DNA from: Adiantum capillus-veneris
Taxonomy: Eukaryota; Streptophyta; Polypodiopsida; Polypodiales; Pteridaceae
Direction: 5' to 3'
DNA length: 64,000 bases
NCBI GenBank assembly: GCA_014529385.2
Contig: CM043943.1
Coordinates: forward strand, 100,002,355 to 100,066,354
This document shows, in pieces, positions 54,348-64,000 of this stretch (position 1 is its first letter; each line of letters starts with the position of its first letter). Made by a program: the position numbers and the translations under genes. The notes under the pieces were generated by a model. The model made no database searches, was not told the origin of the DNA, and saw nothing but the letters and a program-made list of their open reading frames with translations.

Positions 54348-54484
54348 ATTATTAAATAGAATAAATTAATCTCTAAAAGATTCTTTAACTTATCAAATGA
54401 GCATTTACCGCGAAACAGATGCAATTCAAGGTAGTTTTGTTGAGACTTAGAGAGGTGTAACTTTACCGCCACGGATCATCAAAT

Positions 54485-54855
54485 TTTGATCTTGCTAACT
54501 TTTTCTACACATGGCAAGCAATCATAAGTCACTACTTATCTAAATCTCTTCTAGGTGTGAGAATACCTCTACACAAAGCAAAAGATTACTATTTAATCTA
54601 CCTAAATTGTCTCCAGTGTGAACATAGCTCAACACAAAGCAAGTAACGTACTACTAACTTTAACTATCTAACTTAAGTTACTTTTAGGTGTGAACATAGT
54701 TCAACACAAAGCAAGTAACTGCTAACTTTAACTATCATAAATCTCTTCCAAGTGTGAGTTTCCTCTACACAAGGCAAGCAGTCACTAACTACTCTATTGA
54801 ATTTACCTCCGAGTGTGAGATATACTTCACACAAAGCATGTAGATTCTAAACTCA
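54485..54855. repeat. Spaced ~65-75-bp repeats right of the plastid insertion
   Basis: Five units of the type AGGTGTGAG/AACAT..CTCTACACAAAGCAAG..(TA)ACT: near 54552, 54614, 54687, 54757 and 54815. The motif also occurs left of the insertion at 51745-51825. Confidence 0.7.
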
Positions 54856-56149
54856 AAACTCCATAACCTAAAAAACACTGCAATCCACATTTAACTAATT
54901 TAACTTGAAAATGCCTTATCACCACAAGTTGGTTGGGCCAAATGGCATTGCAATCCAAGTAGTGAAAGGGTCAAAGTCATTTAGGACCCCTCACTACACT
55001 TATAAGTCGGTCGGTACTAGGAAAATTAACTCAAAGAGGCATAGTGAACACTTGGCAGCACCAAAGCCGATAGAAAGTCAAACTCAGCCACCTCAGCCAA
55101 TATTTGGTACAAAAAGCAACTTGGGGTTGCATTTCTCTCTCACTCTGACTTACAGTGTGTGTGTGAGTAGTTGGTGCTGGTGTTGAAGCTTTAATGGAAA
55201 GCTTGCCTTCTCCCTTGCACTATGTAGCACGATGATTCTCGTCTCGCACACCTCTCTCCCCTTTTGAAAATAGAAACATGATGCTCCGCTCGAGGGATTT
55301 TCATTTGTATGTACAGCTGTGTGGGTTCATGCATGATTGCCGATGCAAGAGCTTCTTGCATAGATACTGGATTAGCTAGTTGCTAATCCCCCGCAAGTAC
55401 ATGTGAATCCGAAGAAATTTCACGCAAGAAATCTCATCCAATTCAAAGGGAAAATAGACCTATAGGTGCAAGAGATTAAGGACATGCTTTGAATGTGATC
55501 GATCGGCTTATAAAATGGAGCCTAAAACAAGGAAATATAGCTTGCTATGTACTTTTGCAAGTTTAGGGTTTCGGCCCTAAACGGTCCCCAATACCCCAGG
55601 AGGTCGAGGGACGTGAGGGGACCACTGTGCGGGTGACCTGACACATTTTTAGGATAGAAAAAAAAGAATTCAGCGTGCTGTAGATTCTCGTCAGGTTTTG
55701 CAAAATGTTCATATGCATTGTTCTATGAAGCGTCCTAGTACAGTTATTATACTGCCAAAATTGGGCCTAAACATGTCATTTTTAGCCTAGATTATGAGAG
55801 ATAGCTCGTACAATATCACAAGTTTTATTCCCTCTTTGAATACAATGAATAAATAAACAAGGGATGCTAGTCTTTGGGGCCAACAGGTGTCGGCGTTTGC
55901 TTGGTAGCACTCTAGCTTCCAAGCCATTTGTGTTTGAAGTGTCAATTCTTGTTTTAGGTTTTTATTTGCAAAATTTCTTTCTGTACTAAAGTCTAAAGTG
56001 AAATGTTGGGTGAAAACCAATGTCTACCACCCTACCGGCCGGTTGCATGGTTCTGTTGCGGGGTCCCACCAGGATAGGGAGCACTTGCACGTTGCAGAGT
56101 CAGGGGATCCAAGACATTCTCCTTCCGCCTATGAACCGGTGGTTAAGAT
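54856..56149. other. No gene recognised
   Basis: The 93-codon plus frame at 54905-55186 shows no domain. A short inverted repeat, TTTAGGGTTTCGGCCCTAAA, lies near 55562. Confidence 0.5.
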
Positions 56150-58235
56150 GCCAATTCCACCAGTTTTTCTAGTTTAACCTGCCACCTTTCAGAGTTCACA
56201 TGTTGAATTAAATGGACAAGGAACCAGTTTCTAGGCAATGCATCAGGTTTTCCCACCACCCACGGTATATCCTGGGTATTTTGGGGTGGATCTATGCTCC
56301 AAAGTATGGCTGGTTATGCTCCTGGAAACTATTAATATATTCCAGAAACAATGTTTGGGGATATGCAAGGCATGATGCCAAACCCCATGTGTGGTAATAT
56401 CGGCATGCAACAAGGCTTTTAGAGAAATGAGTGCCAGTTCGGGGTGCCCTATGGCAATTTTGGTATCGTTGGTTTTGTTGGATAGCAGCCAGATATGGCA
56501 CTTACGGCACAACATGTTAATGGCCAAGGAACCCCTATTACAGTTCCCATGTTGAACACAATTCCTTATGACAATTTGGGGGCACTAAAAAATCCAAAAG
56601 CTTACAAAGAAGGTGGTGCAACTATAAAGTTTAACAGTTTCAACGGCTTTGAGAATAAGGAAAAGTCTCCATCCAATTGATACAGCTTATGCAAAAGGCA
56701 ATTTTACAAAGGCCTCTAACGCCAGTAAAGCTGCCACTTTCTTGAAAGACAATGCACTTACATGGTGGATGACATTGTTGATGCAAGGACAGACACCTGC
56801 CACATGGATATACTTCAAGAAAATGTTTGTATCTATGTGGATGTCAAATGAATTTGAAGCCAATTTCATGACATATTGGCACCAACTCACTAACGGCTAC
56901 TTGTAAGAGCCTACAAGAGTACAATCGGAGGTTTTGCAAAGTGTTTGTCTCAGTAGCCTCCTATAAGTTTTAGTGCCATTGACACAACAGATTGAGAAGT
57001 ATTGTTGTGGGTTGCCTAAAGGGATTCAAAATTATTGTACAAATAACACAGTGGCTAGCCTCACTCAGCTTATGGAAGTTGCAAACACTGGTCTTGCCTT
57101 GTTGAACGGAGAGGACAGTGGGTTTCTAGGCAACGTGAAAGGGGGGCAGAAAAAGAAAAATTTAACAAAGAAGCCTTTTGTGAACACGGCTATTGAAGCA
57201 TCACAGGGGTCTAAAAAGCTCAACAAGGACAAGGACTTACCCGGGACTTCTAGAGTGCTAGCAAAGAAATAGAAAAGGAAGCCTTTTGTGTGTAAGTCAC
57301 TCGAGGAAAAGATGGCTAAGAATAAATGCTTTAGATGCGAGCAGCCTGGTCACTTTCCTATAGATTGCCCACGGAGAAAAAGATCAGCTGACTCACATGA
57401 TAAAGAGGAAAAGAAAGGAAATAAGCCCAAACCCACGACAGGTTTAGTGCCAAACATGGTAGGTGATAGGCCAAGCACGGATGCCAACGAGTTCTGTAGA
57501 GCATGGGGTAAAGTTAGAGACCAGATGGGACTTATTTTCTTTGATTGAGGTGCCAAAGTGAACTTTATCTCACTAGCGTTAGCTATGAAGCTGGGCATCA
57601 AAGCTGAAGAGATGGGGTACACGATAGGGGTAGGGTTGGCATGTCCTAGCTAATCAGAGTGTGTTACTCCCATCATTAGAAAGGTGTGTCTGCATATTCA
57701 GTCATATGACGACACATAAGAGTTCTATATCATGCCATTAGAAGGGTACAATGAACTGGTGGGAATTCCATAGATGTTTCAAACACATGGCGTGCTGGAT
57801 GTCGACAAAAAGATCACCCTTCAGCATAGGGGAAAAAATCATGTTTTAGATGTAAAGATAAAAGGGGAGTCTATCCCTATTGCATCTGCTTCGGCTATCA
57901 CTTCTGTAATTAAAAATTATCTTTTTGCATAGTTGATTTTTGCATGTGATGTTTCAGATAGTTGTTAGTCAATTTTTTATGTGCTACGTAAAGAAAGTTC
58001 GGCATTTTTGAGAGAGTTTAATGACTGTTTTCCTGACTCATTACTGTCACAATTGCCATTGGAGAGGCCTAAGGACCATATGATAGATTTGGTGCAAGGG
58101 TGTAGCCCACCAAACAGACCTCCCTACAGGGTTAGTGTGGCTCATCAGAAAGAGATTATGGGCCAGGTTGAGGAGATTTTAGAGAAGGGGCTGATTAGCC
58201 TGGCTCTTCACCTTTTTGCTCAAAGTCCTAGACTT
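56150..58235 (+). pseudogene. Degenerate Ty3/Gypsy gag, protease and RT start
   Basis: Multi-frame but in order. Gag: a Met/Gly/Pro-rich N-terminus near 56250-56430, ATIKFNSFNGFENKE, KAATFLKDNALTWWMTLL, TYWHQL, and CGLPKGIQNY. A canonical zinc knuckle CFRCEQPGHFPIDC lies at 57327-57368. The protease loop is FFD-stop-GAKVNFIS, with TGA at 57546 in place of the residue after the catalytic D. About 58020-58235 gives the RT approach (CFPDSLLSQLPLERPKDH, PPNRPPYRVS, EEILEKGLIS), then the sequence changes abruptly to another element's gag. Stops and frameshifts throughout. RT catalytic core, RNase H and integrase are absent. Confidence 0.8.
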
Positions 58236-60690
58236 TCCCACACAATTCGTGGGTTTTGGAGTAACTCTAGTGGAGAATTCTGCCACCTGGTTTGATTCTG
58301 TTGAACGTAAGGATTTTGAGTCAATGAAGGAGGTGTCTGACGAGTTTATCAAGGAATTATCTTGAAGAGGGATAGCCCACAACATTGTCTCTCAAATCCA
58401 AAAATTCAAGCATAAAGAAGGAGAGTCCGTACAGAAAGCAGTCTTAAGGCGGAACAGATATGTGAAGCTCTACCTAGTAGAAGAATTGCCTACCCAATCA
58501 AGGTTAATGCTCATTTTTATCCAAGGATCAAGGAATGCAGGTTTCCAGAAAGACCTTCACATGAAAAAGAGTCCTACATTGAATGAGTTGATGAAGGAGG
58601 CTCTCTACTTGGTAGATAGCTATGTTGTCTACAAGGAGGGAGAATACAAGGAATTAGATGATGATACCTCATCGTAGCATAGTGGTTGCAAATCTGCCAA
58701 GTTAGTACAAAAATCTGAATCTCCAATAAGCTAAGAGCAACTCATTGAAGATGTTCTCAAGAGGATATATCCATTTGCTAAATTGTAGGCTAAACAACCA
58801 AAGTGGTGTGCCATAGTGAAAAAATAGACAAATCACGCAACTGGGAGTGCTATTACAATTAAGGGATACATAAAGGAATACCCACAAGCCCAAGTAACCC
58901 CAAGACAATCTCCATCGGTTCCTAGATGTACAACATGGATTCTTTGAAGAGCGGTAGGAGTTGAAAGACCAGAACCTATCTTGGGACAACAACCTGCACT
59001 GCCAAGGACAAGACTAGTACACACCAGCAATAGAAGAACATGAGGAGCAAGGCTTAGTGACAATCCTAGCATATTATGAAGAGCCTAGTGGATATACACC
59101 AAAAGCAGGATATTATCCACCTGAGGAACCAAAAATGCCAGAAACATGGAGCATGATTGGATCAGTTGGACCACCAACTGTTACGCATGTTGTAGGAGAA
59201 GGTAGATACAACTTGGACAAATGCACATTTCTATTCATAGAAAATGGATGATTAGGAGGGTCAATATTTGCTTATCAATGCAGGGCTGCTCAAGGAGCAC
59301 CTCAACAACCCAAGGGACCATGCTATAAGTGTGGTGGAGAACACTTGATGAGAGATTTCCCTCATGACAAAATTGTTAGGACAAATGCATAATGTCTAGA
59401 GCGTGGAATAACTCATTTGATTCCCGATTTTTCAGAGAGATCAAACAAAGGAGCAAAAGTAATGTTGAATATACTAGAGGCAATACCATTTAGCAGTGGG
59501 TCAAAAAACGAAGCAGTGATACCAATCCAAGTGATCACGAGAACCCAAGCTCAAAAAGCAATAGATGAACCCATCATTGAAGAACCCAAAAATTGATATA
59601 CCTAGCATTGAGAAAAAAAGTCAGCGAAACACATGGAAAGCTAGGAAAGTTAGAATGAACATGAACAGACTTCCTTAGTGGGCAAGCTGAAACAAACCAA
59701 GAAAAATTTGAGAAAACTTGAAGGCAAAGAAAACAAAGAAAAGGGAACCATTGGGGTAGCACGAGTGCAAGACCTAGTCAAAAATTCCACGAGAATTATT
59801 GTAGGAGGATCCATACTGGTGGAAAAGTCAACAAAGCCATTAGATACCCTTCGTAATATTTACAAAGCATCGCACAAAAACAAACAAACCAAAGAGCAAA
59901 GGTGGATGATATATCCGTATATACAAAATAAAAAGCAAAGGGTTGAAATGTGTCAAAAAATGATTTAATTAATAGCCCAGACTTTGTTGGAACCACCAAT
60001 TACAAAACCTGAGGATATGGTCCTCGTTTCACCAACCCCCAATAATCCCACCAAAACAAGAGTAGATAGAACTAGATACTAGGCATGAGCATGGACCAGA
60101 TCTCAAAGACCCAACATTAGAACGTAGAATAATATTGAATACGACGGATAACTCTTTTGAGGAATTTTACTTAGCTATAATAGAAGGTTGTAAAGAAATA
60201 CATGGTCTTGAAAAATTGTGGAAGCAAGTCAGAGAGGCCAATGACGCCAATGATCCAAGAAAACAAGTAAACGAGACCAGTGATGGAAGAGGAATGTTTC
60301 TTCCACCTATAGAGGAATTTGAGGCTAGATCTCAAATGAATCTAGAAATGCAATCATATTAGGGAAACCAAGGATTTGTAAAATCTCTGGACAACCACCT
60401 TAATCACTAAGAACACTACCATCCTATATGGGAGAGCACAAGGCCTTGTCAGAGACTCTCTTCCAAGAAATTCATCGACAATGTGTGGGGATAGTAGACA
60501 TATTATCAACATTAGTGACATGCACAATAATGATAGATGAGCTGCTATGGATACGACCAAGCATGTGGATGATGGTAGGAAGTTGTATGGATAACAAATT
60601 GAAGAGGAGATCAAGGAGCTCAAAAAGGTGCACCTTGCTACCAGACCAAAACCGTTAAACAAAGTCAAAGAATATTGAAAAGGAGAAAAT
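58236..60690 (+). pseudogene. Degenerate gag of a second Gypsy element
   Basis: It starts mid-Gag: FGVTLVENSATWFDSVERKD, FKHKEGESVQKAVLRRNRYV, KSPTLNELMKEALYLVDSY. Many stops follow from 58678 to 59400. A zinc knuckle has lost its last Cys (CYKCGGEHLMRDF, near 59320). A lysine-rich region (KLKQTKKNLRKLEGKENKEK) is near 59680-59770. Its protease is related to that of the element at 19703-24448. Confidence 0.7.
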
Positions 60691-61142
60691 GAAAACATGA
60701 CTCTTCTTGTGGAATTTCAAGGTGTCACCACCATGTTAATTCTTGACAGTGGAGCTGGGGTAGCCATTTCTACTAAAGAAACATGAAGAAAATGGGGAAA
60801 ACCCTCTTAAGAGAAACAAGAATGAAATTGCAGCTTCCAGATGGGTATATGGAGAAACCCTCAGGGCTTCTACGCAAAGTAATTGCTACCTCTTGCAAAA
60901 TTGAATATGAGCATATAATTGTTGCTGTCAACCGTGGCAAGGAGAAAAACTACAACATCATATTGAGAAGACCATTCATGAGAACTAAAAATGGCCAAGA
61001 TAATTTGGGTTATGCCCATATATACCTGAGAAACATGAAAACAATAACCAAGATTAACCTAAAGGACCATAGGTATAAGGATATAACTAGAACACTAGTT
61101 GAAGAATTTGACTTAACTACACTAGCAAAATTGCATGATTAG
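60691..61142 (+). pseudogene. Aspartic protease region of the second Gypsy element
   Basis: TMLILDSGAGVAISTKE keeps the D-S-G-A active-site loop. A TGA follows at 60784. Then come LQLPDGYMEKPSGLLRKVIA and NIILRRPFMR, the flap and second strand region, with R for G in the usual ILGRPF. The open part is 119 codons (60783-61142). The stretch 61143-62100 continues the frame with many stops and is acidic. Confidence 0.75.
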
Positions 61143-62099
61143 GTAAGTCCAAAGAACTATGGATGTGCATAGCTTCAAAATGTGGAAGCTTAAAGTGCAA
61201 GGAGTGCGTTTTAGAAAGGTTTTTAAAAGACAAAGATTACATCCTAGAGCCCTTTCCAAAAGAAGAATTATAACCTCTAGGATGGGAACACATTTTGGAA
61301 ACTCTGGATGTGTGTGCCATTGATGATAGCCCCACAACCAAGTTTTGTGAGAAAGATGGATATGATGTGATCCCATATTACACGGTCAATGTAGTTGAGG
61401 AAGAAGAAGTGATACAAACTCCGAAAGAACCCAAAATAGAAAAATAGAACCAGGATGTGGAGAAAGAGTTACTTTAGGACTCTATAGATAAATTCAAGTA
61501 TGAGAATGATACGGATGACGAATACTTTGACAACCTGAGTGACCAAGAAGAAACCATAGCTGATGTCAGCTTTTATGATTTTCCAAATCAAAAGTCTATA
61601 GGTAGAAACAAAACTACACTAAGAAGAGAGCCTTAAACATGGCCAGAGGTAATCCAATGCTGAGAATAAGAGGAAAAACACAACTTCTAATGCTTGTAAA
61701 GGCAGAAGATTGTGTAAAAAAAAAATCTTAGGTCAGCTCACAAAAACACATGACACAAGAACAAAAGAAAGTGCTAGAAGCTTGAGAAAGCAAGCTCAAA
61801 ACATTGAAAAGAACAAAAAAAAGACAAACCAAATAAACCAAGGATGGATGAGTTTGGAGAGATAACTAGGACCAAGGTTGAGTGGAAAAAGAAATATCAA
61901 GAACTCAAAAGAACCATGAAAGAAGTAAGGACAACGGAAATGGAAAGTGAGGAAGGAGAAAATATCGAGATGGAAAATATGAATGTCCCTTTCTATTATC
62001 AAAAGTTCACCATCCAGGACAAAAAAATAGCGAAGACTTAGCCAATCAGAGAGAAAATAGAAAATACATCCTATGATGGCCCAAAAAATGCAAAACAAA

Positions 62100-63200
62100 T
62101 AAACCTAGTAGAACCTAGAGAGACTACAAGACTAGTCTAGATAGCAACAAATTTGAGCACAAAAGAAGGAGAGCTACTCAAAAAACTTCTCAAGGAGTAT
62201 AGAGATATTTTTTCATGGTCATACAAGGACCTAAAGGGGGTGGATCCAACATTATGTCAACACACGATTCCCTTAAAAACTTGATTCTAAACATAGTAGA
62301 GAGCATCCCTTTACCAATAATGACACATTTTGCCAAACAAATTAAAGAGGAGATCGATAAGCTCCAGGAGGCTGAATTCATCTACAAGATTGAACACACT
62401 AGCTTGATGTCGTCTATTATGGTTGTCCACAAGATAAATGGAAAATTACATATATGTGTGAATATCAAAAAGGTAAATGCTACAACCATAAGGGATAACT
62501 ATCCCTTACCAATCATAGAACATATGTTGGAATGATGGCAGGTAAGCAAGCCTATTCTTTCTTGGATGGGTTCTCAGGATATAGTCAATTGGTTATTGTT
62601 GTAGAAGACCAGTACAAAACAATATTTGCCATGGAGTGGGGAATCTACGCTTATAGGGTAATGCCTTTTGGCCTGACCAATGTACCAACAACAACTAATG
62701 ATGCACGCTTTCAAAGAATACTCGAGTATATTCTTGGAAATATATATGGCGACCTTTGTGTTCACTTTCTCCTTAGGGATGAACATAGTGGGAATCTTAG
62801 AAAAGTATTCCAGAAATGCATTATACCCTGATAAATGTATCTTCATGGTAAGACAAGGAAGAATCTTGGGACACATTTTCTTGGAGAATGGTATTTCTAT
62901 GGATCTTGATAAGATCAAGGTGATTGTGGAACTACCAAGACCAACCAATGCCAAACAGGTACAATCTTCCATTGGACACTGTGGATACTACCAATGATTC
63001 ATATATATGTATGTAGTCATTATGCAGCCCTTGTATAGGTTGATAGTTGTCTTTGTTTGGACAAAAGAGTGTGAAGAGTCATTCACAAAATTAGAAGAAG
63101 CACTTATACCAGCCCCAATACTCAAGGAACCATATTGGGATAGATATTCCATGTTCACATTGATGCATCGACATTTTCTATCTGTTGTATCTTAGATCTA
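62100..63200 (+). pseudogene. Degenerate reverse transcriptase of the second Gypsy element
   Basis: ELLKKLLKEYRDIFSWSYKD, LQEAEFIYKIEHTSLMSSIM, INGKLHICVNIKKVN, YSFLDGFSGYSQLVIV and YAYRVMPFGLTNVPTT are RT blocks. The region that should hold the F/YxDD catalytic site reads DLCVHFLLRDEH, so the site is lost with a frameshift. CIFMVRQGRILGHIFLENGI and FVWTKECEESFTKLEEAL follow. It stops near 63196; RNase H and integrase are not present. Confidence 0.8.
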
Positions 63201-63272
63201 CCAAGAGAAGGAACAATGGACTTCATAGTCTGATTTCCTAGGAGACAACTAAACAATGCACAAAAATAGCTG

Positions 63273-63660
63273 TCAATTTTGATCAACTATTTGACCTTTT
63301 AATATGTCGAGTGAGATTCTTTGCTTTTGAGCCAATGCTGTAGATTTATTGGCACTTTGGTGGGCATGTTGGTATTTCTTTTCCTTTTGTTCCAAGGCAA
63401 GCTTGATGATTAGCACTATGCTCGCCTGCACCTGCCTAGCCATCTTCTCTTTTTCATACATCTCTTTACATTTTTCTCTCTCACTACTAACATGCTCTAG
63501 TTGAGAATCCCTTCAATGGAGGTCTTCTACTAACATAGTGTTGGTTGCAACAAACTACTTGTTTTCAATATTTGCCTTGTCTATCTCCTCTTGTATGCTG
63601 ACCACCGCTAAGCAAAGACGTGTGTTGTTTTCTTCTTCTATCTCATACTTGCACTAAAAG
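63273..63660 (-). pseudogene. Coiled-coil-like fragment, minus strand
   Basis: From about 63660 down to 63273 the minus strand reads as one frame with two stops: KYEIEEENNTRLCLAVV, SIQEEIDKANIENK, SQLEHVSSEREKCKEMYEKE, then a 62-codon open part ending LDILKGQIVDQN. It is charged and heptad-like. I do not recognise it; it could be a transposon accessory protein or a host scrap. Confidence 0.3.
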
Positions 63661-64000
63661 AGGTTGTGTGCTCTTGTGACGTTGTTAGCGACGATAATAC
63701 ATTGGGTTTTTATAACCCCCGGTGTCGCTAACAGCGTGGATACGGTAACGTCTCTATAAGCGTCGCTATATGCATCTCTATATAGTGACACCTATAGCAA
63801 TGATTATAACGACATTTGCAGGCCATCTATAGCGATGTTTATAGCAATGGTGTAGAGCCTTATATAGCGACGTTCATAGCGACGCCTGAGAGGAAAAGGT
63901 TTTGGTGGCAGGGCATTCAACCCATCAACCATATTGAATGTTTCATTAACTGAATTACCTTTGAAAAAAAGTGCAAAGGTAGATATAGACCCAAAATAGT
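63652..64000 (+). mobile_element. Possible CACTA-type transposon terminus with subterminal repeats
   Basis: CACTAAAAGAGG at 63652 could be a CACTA terminal inverted repeat. It is followed by about ten short direct and inverted copies of a (A)TAGCGACG-like motif between 63684 and 63882 (TTAGCGACG, TGTCGCTAA, GCGTCGCTATA, TATAGCGATG, ATAGCGACG). Clustered subterminal repeats of this kind are typical of CACTA/Spm ends. The other end and any transposase are outside the window. Confidence 0.4.

Larger units (their letters stand above)
51828..54400. other. Plastid DNA insertion (NUPT), rearranged
   Basis: It contains decayed psbB (minus), clpP exon 1 (plus), rpl33 (plus) and rps18 (plus). psbB and clpP keep their native head-to-head order. 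In the usual land-plant plastome rps18 and rpl33 would follow clpP, rps12 and rpl20 in the opposite orientation, so the rpl33-rps18 block is inverted and the rps12-rpl20 part missing. Multiple substitutions, stops and frameshifts show an old nuclear copy. The left edge is a micro-inverted psbB piece at 51828-51860. The right edge is between 54347 and about 54480. Confidence 0.85.

Noticed and set aside
54905..55186. 93-codon ORF as a host gene
   Set aside because: No recognisable domain, no splice or promoter context, and surrounded by repeats.

Overview
This is a nuclear plant window built almost entirely from transposable elements, satellite-like tandem arrays and their debris. I found no intact host gene. 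The plant origin is shown by three things: Ty1/Copia elements with initiator-tRNA-Met type primer sites, Ty3/Gypsy lineages typical of plants (a chromovirus with a chromodomain, and a Tat-like element with two RNase H domains and 2-2.7 kb LTRs), and a decayed plastid DNA insertion carrying psbB, clpP exon 1, rpl33 and rps18. The ClpP start (LPGE... AVWVDVY) and the Rps18 body look more like ferns or gymnosperms than angiosperms. A fern is my best guess, with low confidence.

Layout, left half. 1-1290: a Copia LTR and leader on the minus strand, inserted into a tandem array. 1291-4152: ~443-bp higher-order satellite. 4135-8357: minus-strand gag ORF, primer site and a 2.7-kb LTR. 8878-9990: a second array sharing the satellite core. 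10060-13262: a broken transposase-like gene resembling the DUF7869 group. 14206-16290: a deleted minus-strand Copia copy. 16585-16740: a Gypsy integrase scrap. 17303-17818: a second piece resembling the DUF7869 group. 18048-19716: a ~330-bp tandem array running directly into a Gypsy gag-protease frame (19703-24448) that carries two in-frame TAG codons. 25020-25860: a long imperfect inverted repeat. 26064-29357: an LTR joined to a nearly intact chromovirus pol, with its 3' LTR starting at 29718.

Right half. 31350-36572: a 5'-truncated Tat-like Gypsy pol and 3' LTR; this LTR is homologous to the minus-strand one at 5690-8357. 38225-43345 and 49220-51489: copies of a dispersed repeat family I do not recognise, with modules here called A to E, one of which (D) holds a decayed protein-coding region. 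43600-48741: a complete Copia element with 227-bp LTRs and a GTTCG target duplication. 51828-54400: the rearranged plastid insertion, flanked on both sides by the same short spaced repeat. 56150-63200: two degenerate Gypsy elements joined in the same orientation. 63652-64000: a possible CACTA-type terminus with clustered subterminal repeats.

Nothing here forms a pathway or operon. The features relate to one another by nesting, shared ancestry and decay. Many in-frame stops sit where a single C-to-T or G-to-A change would explain them, which fits silencing by cytosine methylation. The least explained items are the A-E repeat family with its D protein, the satellite that starts inside a retroelement gag, the long inverted repeat, and the rearranged plastid insertion.
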